Positions 43,386 through 51,560 of a stretch of 64,000 nt of DNA are shown here, one piece after another (position 1 is the stretch's first letter; the number at the start of each line of letters is the position of its first letter). The notes below the pieces were generated by a model. It was not told the origin of the DNA and made no database searches. It was given only the letters and a program-made list of their open reading frames with translations. The translations under genes were made by a program, and so were the position numbers. Source of the DNA: Mycolicibacterium flavescens (GTDB taxonomy: Bacteria; Actinomycetota; Actinomycetes; Mycobacteriales; Mycobacteriaceae); the NCBI RefSeq assembly GCF_001722335.1, contig NZ_MIHA01000024.1, positions 10,577-74,576 on the forward strand, written 5' to 3'.

Positions 43386-43901
43386 ATGGAGTCAGCCCAC
43401 TTCACCGACATCACGCTGTCCGTCGACGGCACCCGGCACCAGGTGCGCGTCGACAACCGCACCACGCTTCTCGACCTGCTCCGCGAGCACCTCGGCGTCA
43501 CCGCCCCCAAGAAGGGCTGCGACCACGGTCAGTGCGGATCCTGCACCGTGCTGCTCGACGGCCGGCGCGTCACCACCTGCCTGGCCTTCGCGGTCGCGCG
43601 CGACGGCTCCGAAGTCGTCACCGCCGCCGGCCTCGGCAACGGGGACACCTTGCATCCCGTCGCCCAGTCCTTCCTCGACCACGACGGCTTCCAGTGCGGG
43701 TACTGCACGCCAGGGCAGGTCTGCTCGGCCGTCGGCATGCTCGACGAGCTCAAGGCGGGCCAGCCGAGCACCGTGACCGCCGACCTCGAACAGTCACCGG
43801 AACTGTCCGACGACGAGATCCGCGAACGGATGAGCGGCAACCTGTGCCGCTGCGCCGCCTACCCGAACATCGTCGCCGCGATCGGTGAGGCCGCCCGATG
43901 A
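43386..43901 (+). CDS. Aldehyde oxidoreductase 2Fe-2S subunit, PaoA type
   Basis: A 171-residue iron-sulfur subunit of a xanthine-oxidase-family molybdenum hydroxylase. Two clusters are visible: a plant-ferredoxin-type site in GCDHGQCGSCTVLLDG...TTC and a second in FQCGYCTPGQVC...GNLCRCAAYPNI. There is no Tat signal, unlike E. coli PaoA, so the complex is cytoplasmic. The ATG at 43386 opens a three-gene operon with 4-base overlaps. Confidence 0.93.
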   Translation: MESAHFTDITLSVDGTRHQVRVDNRTTLLDLLREHLGVTAPKKGCDHGQCGSCTVLLDGRRVTTCLAFAVARDGSEVVTAAGLGNGDTLHPVAQSFLDHDGFQCGYCTPGQVCSAVGMLDELKAGQPSTVTADLEQSPELSDDEIRERMSGNLCRCAAYPNIVAAIGEAAR

Positions 43902-44887
43902 TCCCGTTCGACTACCACCGCGCCACCAGCGTGGCCGACGCCGTCACCGCGGTCGCCGACCGCCCCGGCGCCGTGTTCCTGGCCGGCGGCACCAACCTCG
44001 TCGACCACATGAAGCTCGGCATCGTCGAACCGTCGCTCGTCGTCGACGTCGCCCACCTGCCGCTCACCGACGTCGACCCGCTGCCCGACGGCGCCCTGCG
44101 CGTCGGCGCCGACGTGCGCAACAGCGACCTGGCCGCGCACCCCGTCGTGCGCAGCCGCTATCCGGTGCTGGCCCGCGCACTTCTGTCGGCGGCATCCGGG
44201 CAGCTGCGCAACCTGGCGACGACCGCGGGAAACCTGTTGCAGCGCACCCGCTGTGTGTACTTCCAGGACGTCACCACGCCGTGCAACAAACGCACGCCGG
44301 GCGACGGCTGTTCGGCCATCGGCGGCTACGTGCGCTACCACGCGATACTCGGTGCCTCGCCGCACTGTGTCGCGGTGCACCCGTCGGACATGGCGGTGGC
44401 GATGGCCGCGCTCGACGCCGTCGTGGTGTACGTCGACGCCGACGGTGAGCACCGGGTCCCGCTGACCGAGTTCCACCGGCTGCCCGGTGAGACTCCCGAA
44501 CGCGACACCGTGCTGCCGCCGGGCGCTTTGATCACCGCGGTCGAGATCCCGCCGCCTCCCGGCGGCGCCCGCTCGACGTACCGCAAGGTGCGCGACCGCG
44601 CGTCGTATGCGTTCGCGTTGACGTCGGTGGCCGCCGAACTCGTCGTCGACGGTGGCTCCGTGGCGGGCGCGCGCGTGGCGCTGGGCGGCGTCGCGCACAA
44701 ACCGTGGCGGGCTTCGCGCGCCGAGGAGGTCCTGACCGGTTCACCGGCCACCGAGGACACGTTCCGGCGGGCAGCCGACGCTGAGCTCGAACAGGCGGAC
44801 CCGTTGCCGGGCAACGAGTTCAAGGTCGAGCTGACCCGCCGCGCGATCGTCGCGACGCTCACCGCGCTGACGGACGGAGTGCAGTGA
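43898..44887 (+). CDS. Aldehyde oxidoreductase FAD subunit, PaoB type
   Basis: A 329-residue FAD subunit. The FAD-binding pattern is FLAGGTNLVDHMKLG, with LRNLATTAGNLLQRTRC. It also has the cysteine insertion typical of PaoB/YagS (CVYFQDVTTPC, then GDGC and a later HCVAVHPSD), which in E. coli PaoB binds a 4Fe-4S cluster. The start overlaps the small subunit stop (ATGA). It passes electrons between the 2Fe-2S centres and the acceptor. Confidence 0.93.
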   Translation: MIPFDYHRATSVADAVTAVADRPGAVFLAGGTNLVDHMKLGIVEPSLVVDVAHLPLTDVDPLPDGALRVGADVRNSDLAAHPVVRSRYPVLARALLSAASGQLRNLATTAGNLLQRTRCVYFQDVTTPCNKRTPGDGCSAIGGYVRYHAILGASPHCVAVHPSDMAVAMAALDAVVVYVDADGEHRVPLTEFHRLPGETPERDTVLPPGALITAVEIPPPPGGARSTYRKVRDRASYAFALTSVAAELVVDGGSVAGARVALGGVAHKPWRASRAEEVLTGSPATEDTFRRAADAELEQADPLPGNEFKVELTRRAIVATLTALTDGVQ

Positions 44888-46968
44888 TGACCGCGCTGGA
44901 ACCCCGCGTCATCGGCACCCGCGTCACCCGCCTCGACGGCCCCGCGAAGGTCACCGGCGCTGCGCCGTACGCCTACGAACACCAGGTCGACGCGCCGCTG
45001 TACGTGCACCCGGTGCAGGCCACGATCGCGTCGGGACGTGTGACGCGGATGGACACGTCCGCCGCCTCACAGGTCGACGGCGTCACCGCGGTGCTCACCG
45101 TGTTCGACGCACCGCGGATGGCCGACGCCTCCGACGGCGACCTGACGATCCTGCAGGACGACCGGGTGCACTACCGCGGCCAGATCATCGGCGGCGTGAT
45201 CGCCGAGAGCGTCGAAACCGCCCGCCAGGCAGCGGCTCTGGTGCATGTCGAGTACGACGCCGCCGCGCACGACACCGAGCTGCGGGCCGACCACCCCGGC
45301 CTGTACGCGCCCGAACAGGTCAACGCGGGCTATCCGACCGACACCTCCGATGGCGACACCGAAGCCGCGTTGCGCGACGCCGAGGTCGTCGTCGACCAGA
45401 TCTACACCACCCCGCTCGAGCACAACAACCCGATGGAGCCGCACTCCTGTATCGCCCAGTGGGACAACGGGACACTGACACTGTGGGACTCCACGCAGGG
45501 GGTACACGTGGCCCGCCAGCAGATGGCCACCCTGTTCGGGTTGGACAAGGAGCAGGTGCGGGTCATCGCCCGGCATGTCGGCGGCGGGTTCGGGTCCAAG
45601 GGCGCGCCGCACTCGCACAACACGCTGGCCGTGATGGCCGCGCAACGCGCAGGCGGGCGGCCGGTGAAGTTTGCCGCCACCCGACAGCAGATGTTCGACT
45701 TCGTCGGCTACCGCACCCCGACCATCCAGCGGATCCGTCTGGGCGCCGACCGCGACGGCGTGATCACCGCGATCAGCCACGAGTCGGTGTCGCAGACCGC
45801 CACGATCAAGGAGTTCGCCGAGCAGACCGCGGTGCCGTCGCGCATGATGTACGCGGGCGCGAACCGCATGACTGCGCATCGGGTGGCGAAACTCGATGTG
45901 CCGGTGCCGTTCTGGATGCGGGCGCCCGGCGAGTGTCCGGGCACCTACGCGCTGGAGGTCGCGATGGACGAGCTCGCCGTGGCCTGCGGTGTCGACCCGA
46001 TCGAACTGCGGATCCGCAACGAGCCCGACGTCGACCCCGAGACCGGCAACCCGTGGTCGGATCGCCGGCTGGTCGAGTGCCTGCTGACCGGCGCCGAGCG
46101 GTTCGGATGGGCGCCGCGCGACCCGGCGCCGCGCAGCCTCAGCGACGGCGAGTGGCTGATCGGCACCGGCGTCGCGTCCGCGGTGTACCCGGCGATGATC
46201 CAGCCCGGCAACAGCGCGCGCATCGAATGCGTTGCCCCGCAGCGGTATGTGGTGCAGATCGGGGCCGTCGACATCGGCACCGGAACGTGGACGGCGTTGT
46301 CGCAGATCGCGGCGGATGCGCTCGGCTGCGAGCTGTCGGCGGTGCAGCTGCAGATCGGTGACACCGAGTTGCCGGTCGCGTCGGTGGAGGGCGGGTCGTC
46401 GGGGATCAGCTCGTGGGGCCGCGCGATCGTGGCCGCGGCGCGGCAGTTCCGGCACGATCACGGCGACGACCCGGAGGTCGGTGTTTCGACATTGGCCGAT
46501 GCGCCGGACAATGAAGAGGCGAAGAACTACGCGCTGTATTCGTTCGGTGCGCATTTCGCCGAGGTCCGCGTCAGCCGCCAAACCGGCGAGATCCGCATGA
46601 ACCGGATGCTCGGCGTGTTCTCGATCGGCCGGGCGATCAACCCGGTGACGTTGCGCTCACAGCTGATCGGCGGCATGACGATGGGCATGTCGATGGCGCT
46701 GCACGAGGAGAGCGTGCGCGACCACCGGTTCGGGCACGTCGTCACCCGCGACCTGGCCACCTACCACATCAGCTCGCACGCCGACATCGGTGAGATCGAC
46801 GCGATCTGGCTCGATGACGCCGATCCGCACTCGAATCCGATGGGCTCGCGCGGCGCCGGGGAGATCGGCATCGTCGGCTCCCCCGCCGCCGTCGTCAACG
46901 CGATCTACCACGCCACCGGGGTGCGGGTGCGCGACGTGCCGGTGCAGTGCGACGCGCTGCTGGTCTGA
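44887..46968 (+). CDS. Aldehyde oxidoreductase molybdenum subunit, PaoC type
   Basis: A 693-residue catalytic subunit that binds the molybdopterin cofactor and oxidises aldehydes. Family blocks are HNPMEPHSCIAQWDNGTLTLWDS-like (HNNPMEPHSC), RHVGGGFGSKGAPHSHN, RAPGECPGTYALEVAMDELA and, near the C-terminus, SRGAGEIGIVGSPAAVVNAIYHATG with the catalytic glutamate in GAGEIG. The ATG at 44887 overlaps the FAD subunit stop. Substrate preference is likely broad aromatic or aliphatic aldehydes by analogy with PaoABC. No maturation gene is present in the window. Confidence 0.93.
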   Translation: MTALEPRVIGTRVTRLDGPAKVTGAAPYAYEHQVDAPLYVHPVQATIASGRVTRMDTSAASQVDGVTAVLTVFDAPRMADASDGDLTILQDDRVHYRGQIIGGVIAESVETARQAAALVHVEYDAAAHDTELRADHPGLYAPEQVNAGYPTDTSDGDTEAALRDAEVVVDQIYTTPLEHNNPMEPHSCIAQWDNGTLTLWDSTQGVHVARQQMATLFGLDKEQVRVIARHVGGGFGSKGAPHSHNTLAVMAAQRAGGRPVKFAATRQQMFDFVGYRTPTIQRIRLGADRDGVITAISHESVSQTATIKEFAEQTAVPSRMMYAGANRMTAHRVAKLDVPVPFWMRAPGECPGTYALEVAMDELAVACGVDPIELRIRNEPDVDPETGNPWSDRRLVECLLTGAERFGWAPRDPAPRSLSDGEWLIGTGVASAVYPAMIQPGNSARIECVAPQRYVVQIGAVDIGTGTWTALSQIAADALGCELSAVQLQIGDTELPVASVEGGSSGISSWGRAIVAAARQFRHDHGDDPEVGVSTLADAPDNEEAKNYALYSFGAHFAEVRVSRQTGEIRMNRMLGVFSIGRAINPVTLRSQLIGGMTMGMSMALHEESVRDHRFGHVVTRDLATYHISSHADIGEIDAIWLDDADPHSNPMGSRGAGEIGIVGSPAAVVNAIYHATGVRVRDVPVQCDALLV

Positions 46969-46976
46969 CGGGTTTC

Positions 46977-47040
46977 GCACCGATTTCTGCCGCAGGGCTG
47001 CACTTTCGCGGATTCGACGACCCTCACGCAGAAATCGACG
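46977..47040 (+). repeat. Dispersed intergenic hairpin element, copy A
   Basis: A 64-base element with perfect 10-base arms, CGATTTCTGC (46981-46990) and GCAGAAATCG (47028-47037). It begins GCACCGATTTCTGC, contains CAGGGCTG and ACGACCCT, and ends TCGACG, exactly like copy B on the minus strand at 18361-18425. It lies between convergent genes and covers the last codons of the monooxygenase gene (stop at 47024), so it may also act as a two-way terminator. Confidence 0.72.
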
Positions 47041-48469
47041 CGCGGTCGGCGATGTAGCCGTCGGGGCGGATGAGCACGCAGCCGCCGGTGTCGAGGCCGT
47101 AGGCGGCGGCGACGGCGGGGTCGCTGACCTGCACGACGCGCACCCGATCGGGTACGTCGGCCGCGTCGCCGATGACCAGCAGCGTGTGGCGTTGGTCGTC
47201 GAGGAGATCGAACAGCCGGGTCGGTTGGCCGTCGGGCCCGGTGAACTGAACGTCGGGTGCGCGGTCGCCGACCTCGGCGCGGCCGTCGGGCGCCGAACCG
47301 GAGCCGTCGTGATAGGACACGTCGATCTGGGAGATGGCGCGCATCAGCGTGCGTCGCACCGGCGGGCGTCCCAGCACGCGCGGGGCGATCGTGCGGCGCG
47401 CCGCGGTGCTGACCGGGTTGCGCAGCAGCGTCATTCGCGTCACCCGGCGCGTCCCCGTCACCAGCCGCCGCGCCACCGGCGCCCGCTCGGCGGCGTAGCT
47501 CTTCAGCAACTCCGGATCGGCTTGGCCGTGCACCACCGCGGCGAGTTTCCAGCTGAGGTTGAAGGCGTCCTGGATGCCGGTGTTCATTCCCTGCGCGCCG
47601 ACCACCGAGTGGATGTGCGCGGCGTCGCCGACGAGGTAAACCCGTCCCGCGGAATGGCTTTCGACGCGGCGCTGGTTGATGCGGAACCGGCCAGCCTGCC
47701 GGATCTCGGTGATCGTCGCTCCGGCGGGCGCGCAGACGTCGACGGCGCGCTGGAGTTCGGCCTGCGTGACCTCGCCGGTGGGCGTGGGGCGCTGGGGCTG
47801 CGCGACCGCGATGCGGTGCCAGCCGTGCAGCATCGGGAAGTACGCGACGAACCGGCCGCGGTTGAGGAACGCGTAGAACTCGTCGCCGGGCAGATTCCAG
47901 TCGATCCGCAGGTCGGCCACCGCGAAGTTCTCCTCGAACGAGGATCCGAGGAAGCGCAGGCCCAGGTGCCGGCGCACCGTGCTGTGGGCGCCGTCGGCAC
48001 CGATCACCCATGTGGCCGTGGCTGTTTCGGTTTCGCCGTCGGGGTGGCGGAGCTCGACGTCGACGTGGTCGGCGGTCTGGGTGAGGCCGACGGCCTCGAC
48101 CTGTCGTTCGATGTGGGTGCCCAGCGCGGCGAGTTTGTCGGTGAGCACTTCCTGCACCTCGTTCTGCGGGACCATCAGCAAAAACGGGTACGGCGAGGGT
48201 AGAACGGAGAAGTCGGCGCGCAGGATCTGCCGGTTCTCGCTGAACACGTTGAACACCCGGGCCTGCAGGCCGCGGGGAAGCAGATCCGGGGTGACACCGG
48301 GTTTCTCGAACAGTTCCAGGGTGCGGGCCTGCACACCCAGCGCGCGCGTCTCGGTGTTGGGTCCGGCTGCGGCGTCGACGACCCGGACGCGGACGCCGCG
48401 GCGGGCGAGTTCGAGGGCGGCCGTCAGGCCGGTGGGGCCGGCGCCGACGATCAGCACATCGGTGGTCAT
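47024..48469 (-). CDS. FAD-dependent aromatic-ring monooxygenase
   Basis: A 481-residue flavoprotein hydroxylase of the PheA/TfdB (FAD_binding_3) family. The dinucleotide motif is VLIVGAGPTGLTAALELARRG, the second FAD/NADPH motif is VIGADGAHSTVRRHLG, and GRVYLVGDAAHIH contacts the FAD ribityl chain. A short C-terminal thioredoxin-like domain (RLFDLLDDQRHTLLVIGD) closes the protein. It would hydroxylate an aromatic or polycyclic compound using NAD(P)H and oxygen. The start overlaps the TetR gene stop (ATGA), so the regulator and enzyme are one transcript. The hydrolase across the operator is a likely pathway partner. Confidence 0.9.
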   Translation of the reverse strand: MTTDVLIVGAGPTGLTAALELARRGVRVRVVDAAAGPNTETRALGVQARTLELFEKPGVTPDLLPRGLQARVFNVFSENRQILRADFSVLPSPYPFLLMVPQNEVQEVLTDKLAALGTHIERQVEAVGLTQTADHVDVELRHPDGETETATATWVIGADGAHSTVRRHLGLRFLGSSFEENFAVADLRIDWNLPGDEFYAFLNRGRFVAYFPMLHGWHRIAVAQPQRPTPTGEVTQAELQRAVDVCAPAGATITEIRQAGRFRINQRRVESHSAGRVYLVGDAAHIHSVVGAQGMNTGIQDAFNLSWKLAAVVHGQADPELLKSYAAERAPVARRLVTGTRRVTRMTLLRNPVSTAARRTIAPRVLGRPPVRRTLMRAISQIDVSYHDGSGSAPDGRAEVGDRAPDVQFTGPDGQPTRLFDLLDDQRHTLLVIGDAADVPDRVRVVQVSDPAVAAAYGLDTGGCVLIRPDGYIADRASISA

Positions 48470-49074
48470 TGCGCCTCCTCTGCGGGGAACTGTGCGCCCA
48501 GGAGCCGCTCGAGCATTCCGATGAGCTTGCGGCGGTGCGCGTCCTGGTCGAGATCGGTGTCGGCGACGTAGGTTTCGTGCAGGTTCTGCAGCGCGCCGAG
48601 CAGGGCGACGGCGGTGAAGCGCGGGTCGTCGACGGTGAAGTCGCCGTTCTGGACGCCCTCGTCGATCAGCGCGGTCACCGCGGGCAGCACGTCGGCCGCG
48701 ACCTGCGCGGTGACGCGGTGGTGCATGTCGGTGAATGCCCGCGAGTACAGGTCGGCCATCAGCCCCGACGCGGCGACATCGGTGAGCTTGCGGTAGCTGA
48801 AGTGGAAGTCCATCAGGCGCGTGATCGGCGAGCGGGAGTGGTCGGTGAGAACGGCCAGCCAGGTCTGCGATACGTGCTGTGACACTGTGAGCACGCAGGC
48901 TTCGAACACCTCGTCCTTGGACCGGAAGTGGTGGTAGAAGCAGCCTTTGGCGACGCCGAGCTCGCCGATGATGGCCGCGACGGTCGTCTTGTCGTAACCG
49001 TTCTCGACGAACAGCTTGAGTGCGGCGTCGACGATCTCGCTTTTGCGCACTTCGGCTTGCTTGATCTCGCGCAC
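48466..49074 (-). CDS. TetR-family transcriptional regulator
   Basis: A 202-residue regulator. The N-terminal helix-turn-helix is EIVDAALKLFVENGYDKTTVAAIIGELGVAKGCFYHHFRSKDE-like (positions about 13-55, with the recognition helix KGCFYHHFRSK). The C-terminal helices form the ligand domain. It is encoded 12 bases from a perfect palindrome that lies between it and a divergent hydrolase gene, so it should repress both directions until a ligand, probably the monooxygenase substrate, is bound. Confidence 0.92.
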   Translation of the reverse strand: MREIKQAEVRKSEIVDAALKLFVENGYDKTTVAAIIGELGVAKGCFYHHFRSKDEVFEACVLTVSQHVSQTWLAVLTDHSRSPITRLMDFHFSYRKLTDVAASGLMADLYSRAFTDMHHRVTAQVAADVLPAVTALIDEGVQNGDFTVDDPRFTAVALLGALQNLHETYVADTDLDQDAHRRKLIGMLERLLGAQFPAEEAQ

Positions 49075-49086
49075 CCGGCCTACGCT

Positions 49087-49107
49087 ACAGACCGACGGTC
49101 GGTCTGT
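49087..49107. promoter_or_regulatory. Perfect TetR operator between regulator and hydrolase
   Basis: ACAGACCGAC (49087-49096), one central base (g), GTCGGTCTGT (49098-49107): a flawless 10+1+10 inverted repeat in the 46-base divergent gap. Its place between the TetR start (49074) and the hydrolase start (49121) makes it the likely binding site for that TetR protein. Confidence 0.85.
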
Positions 49108-49120
49108 CGAGGAGGCGCAT

Positions 49121-49966
49121 GTGACCCAGATTGAATTGACCGCCGGGGTGATCGACTACCTCGACACCGGCGGTGACGGACCCGTCCTCGTGCTGCTGCA
49201 CGGGGTCAACATGGACGGCTCGGTGTGGGACGACGTCGTGGCCCGGCTGGGCCCGGCGTACCGGTGTATCCGTCCGACGCTGCCGCTGGGCAGCCACCGA
49301 CAGCCGATGACGCGCGGTGACCTGGTGACCCACACGGGCGTCGCCGCGCTCGTCGGCGAGTTCCTGGAGCGGCTGGACCTGACCGACGTCACGCTGGTCC
49401 TCAACGACTGGGGAGGCGCGCAGTTCCTGATCGCCGACGGCAGCGACCGGGTCGGCGCGGCGGTGCTGGTCGCCTGCGAGGCGTTCGACAACTATCCGCC
49501 GGGCATCCCGGGCAAGCTGGTCGCGGCGAGCGCCCGCATCCCCGGTGCGCTGTGGGTGGTGATGCAACTGCAGCGGTTCGACTGGTTCCGCCGAGCGCCC
49601 GGCGGCTGGGGGTGGATGGCCAAGCGGCCGATCGCCACCGCGATGATGGACCGGTGGTTCCGGCCCGCGCTCGTCGACGCCGGGGTGCGGCGCGACCTGC
49701 GGACGTTCGCGCGCTCGGCGCCGAGTCGGGCGGAACTGGCGCAGCTGGCCTCGCGGCTACCGGGCTTCGACCGGCCCGTGCTGGTGGTGTGGGCCACCGA
49801 GGACAAGATGATGCCCGCCGAACACGGCCCGCGGCTGGCGGCGCTGTTCCCGCAGGGGCGCCTGGTCGAGGTCGACGACAGCTACACGCTGATCCCGCTG
49901 GATCAGCCCGGCCGGTTGGCCGACGAACTGCGGGAGTTCGTGTCGGTGGCTCAGATCGGCGGGTAG
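49121..49966 (+). CDS. Alpha/beta hydrolase
   Basis: A 281-residue alpha/beta-hydrolase-fold enzyme. The oxyanion motif is LVLLHGVNMDGSVWDDV. The nucleophile elbow LVLNDWGGAQF carries Asp instead of Ser, as in haloalkane dehalogenases and epoxide hydrolases. The third-acid region is VVWATEDKMMPAEH, but the expected late His is not clear (VEVDDSYTLIPLDQP, Tyr-Thr at the place where DSxHF/H is usual). So it could be a dehalogenase-like or epoxide hydrolase-like protein, perhaps with altered chemistry. The GTG at 49121 follows GGAGG. It overlaps the convergent flavoprotein gene by 16 bases. Confidence 0.85.
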   Translation: MTQIELTAGVIDYLDTGGDGPVLVLLHGVNMDGSVWDDVVARLGPAYRCIRPTLPLGSHRQPMTRGDLVTHTGVAALVGEFLERLDLTDVTLVLNDWGGAQFLIADGSDRVGAAVLVACEAFDNYPPGIPGKLVAASARIPGALWVVMQLQRFDWFRRAPGGWGWMAKRPIATAMMDRWFRPALVDAGVRRDLRTFARSAPSRAELAQLASRLPGFDRPVLVVWATEDKMMPAEHGPRLAALFPQGRLVEVDDSYTLIPLDQPGRLADELREFVSVAQIGG

Positions 49967-50880
49967 GGCAGTGCGAACTCGTCGGCCAGCAGGCTCTGCA
50001 CGATGATCATCGCCGCCTTCGATCCCGCCGCGATCGCGCCGGCGACGTAGGGCTGCTCGCTGCAGAGGTCGCCGGCGGCGAACACCCCGCTGGCCTCCGT
50101 GCGGTGGATCTGGTCGATGCTGATGGTGTCGGCGGCCAGCGGCCCGGGCGTGCAGGCGGCGCCGAGCTGGTCCGCCAGCGGTGAGCGCTGCTTGAGCGGC
50201 GCCTCGACCAGCAGGCCGTCGCGGGCGAGGCGGTCACCGTCGGCGAACGCGATCGCGCTCAAAGTGCCGTCCTCGGCGATCAATTCGACGACGCGGCGGT
50301 CCTCGATGGTGACGTTCGCCGAGCGCAGCACGTTGACGTCGGCGGGTGAAAGGTCGGTGCGGCCGTCGGTCAGCAGGACGACGTCGTCGCTCCAACCCCG
50401 CAGCATCAACGCCGAATGCATGGCCTCCTCGCCGGCGGCCAGGGTGGCGAGGCGTTTGTCGCGCATCTCCCAGCCGTGGCAGAACGGACACTGGAACACC
50501 GAGGTGCCCCACAGCTCGGCGAGACCGGGCAGGTCCGGCGGGCAGTACTGCATGCCGGTGGCGAGCAGGACGCGCTTGGTGAGGATCGGGTCCCCGTCAT
50601 CGGGTTCCAGGACGAAGCCGTTGTCGATGGGCCGGCCGCTGACGATCTCGCCGTGCCGGTACTCGACGCTCGGATAGGCGGTCAGCTCACGGCGACCTTG
50701 CGCGTAGAGCTCGGCGGGCGGGCGCTGGTCGTAGCCGAGGAGGCCGCCGATGACCGACGAGGCGCGGTTGCTCTGCTGGTCGGCGTCGATGACGATGGTG
50801 CGTCGTCGCGCCCGGCCCAGCACGAGCGCGGCGCTCAGCCCGGCGGCTCCGGCACCGACGACGGCGCATTCCCATTGCAT
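49951..50880 (-). CDS. Thioredoxin-reductase-like FAD/NAD(P)-dependent oxidoreductase
   Basis: A 309-residue flavoprotein. It has the FAD motif VVGAGAAGLSAALVLGRARR, a CPFCHG pair (QCPFCHGWEMRD) at the position of the redox CxxC of thioredoxin reductase, and the C-terminal FAD block GVFAAGDLCSEQPYVAGAIAAGSKAA. The NAD(P)-binding glycine motif is degraded (LATLAAGEEAMHSALML). It resembles the gliotoxin-oxidase/TrxB-like subfamily rather than true TrxB. The ATG at 50880 lies inside the end of the preceding gene, with a 46-base overlap. Confidence 0.87.
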   Translation of the reverse strand: MQWECAVVGAGAAGLSAALVLGRARRRTIVIDADQQSNRASSVIGGLLGYDQRPPAELYAQGRRELTAYPSVEYRHGEIVSGRPIDNGFVLEPDDGDPILTKRVLLATGMQYCPPDLPGLAELWGTSVFQCPFCHGWEMRDKRLATLAAGEEAMHSALMLRGWSDDVVLLTDGRTDLSPADVNVLRSANVTIEDRRVVELIAEDGTLSAIAFADGDRLARDGLLVEAPLKQRSPLADQLGAACTPGPLAADTISIDQIHRTEASGVFAAGDLCSEQPYVAGAIAAGSKAAMIIVQSLLADEFALPYPPI

Positions 50881-51506
50881 GGCCCCTTCGTTCCCCGGAC
50901 AGCGGAGCTGAAACGTCGCGGCGGGTAGGGCCGGGTGTCGCGGTCGGGGGCCAGCGGGGTCGCGGCCAGGCCGACGAGGAACGCGGTGAGGTGACCGACC
51001 TCGGTGAAGGTGGGTTTCAGCGCGGTGTTGGCGGCCAGCGCCAGCGTCGCGGCCGTTCGCGTGCGGTGCGGTTTGCGGGTGTAGCCGGTGAGCGCGCCGG
51101 CCAGCCCGAGCACGAAGTAGCTGACGCCGACGTCGCGGGCGTTCTCCAGACGCTGCGGGGCCCGGCCGCGGCGGATCAGCAGCCGCAGATAGGCCTGACC
51201 GGCGTAGGTGCCGACGACGTGCGCGCCGAGCCCGACGAGAAGCCAACGCCACCAACCCAATCGCCGTTCGGCGGGGGCGACGACGCCGGCGAACACCGGC
51301 ACGTACGGCCACCAGCGGGCGTCGTCGAGCCAGAACAGGCTGGTGGTCAGCACGCGGTGGGGTTCGCTGCGGAGTCGGCGCAGGTTGGTGGAGTTCTTGC
51401 GCTGGATGCTGCGCGACGCCGTGCGGCCGGCTTTACGCTGCCGCCGGGTCGTGACGAGCAGGACGAGCAACCACGCGAACGTGAGCGGGGCGCCTCGTAT
51501 CCGCAC
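50835..51506 (-). CDS. Rhomboid-like multi-pass membrane protein
   Basis: A 223-residue membrane protein with hydrophobic helices near residues 8-20, 72-90 (VPVFAGVVAPAERRLGWWRW), 90-108 (LLVGLGAHVVGTYAGQAYL), 130-142 and 150-180. The loop LGAHVVGTYAGQ and the late GHLTAFLVGLAATPL recall rhomboid proteins, but the catalytic GxSG serine is not seen, so an inactive rhomboid-like protein is likelier. The C-terminal 20 residues overlap the start of the next gene and may be dispensable. Confidence 0.7.
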   Translation of the reverse strand: MRIRGAPLTFAWLLVLLVTTRRQRKAGRTASRSIQRKNSTNLRRLRSEPHRVLTTSLFWLDDARWWPYVPVFAGVVAPAERRLGWWRWLLVGLGAHVVGTYAGQAYLRLLIRRGRAPQRLENARDVGVSYFVLGLAGALTGYTRKPHRTRTAATLALAANTALKPTFTEVGHLTAFLVGLAATPLAPDRDTRPYPPRRFSSAVRGTKGPCNGNAPSSVPEPPG

Positions 51507-51560
51507 GTGCCGAGGTTAGCGCGCCGGGCTTGCGGGTACGCGCGGCGGCAGGGAGCCGCC

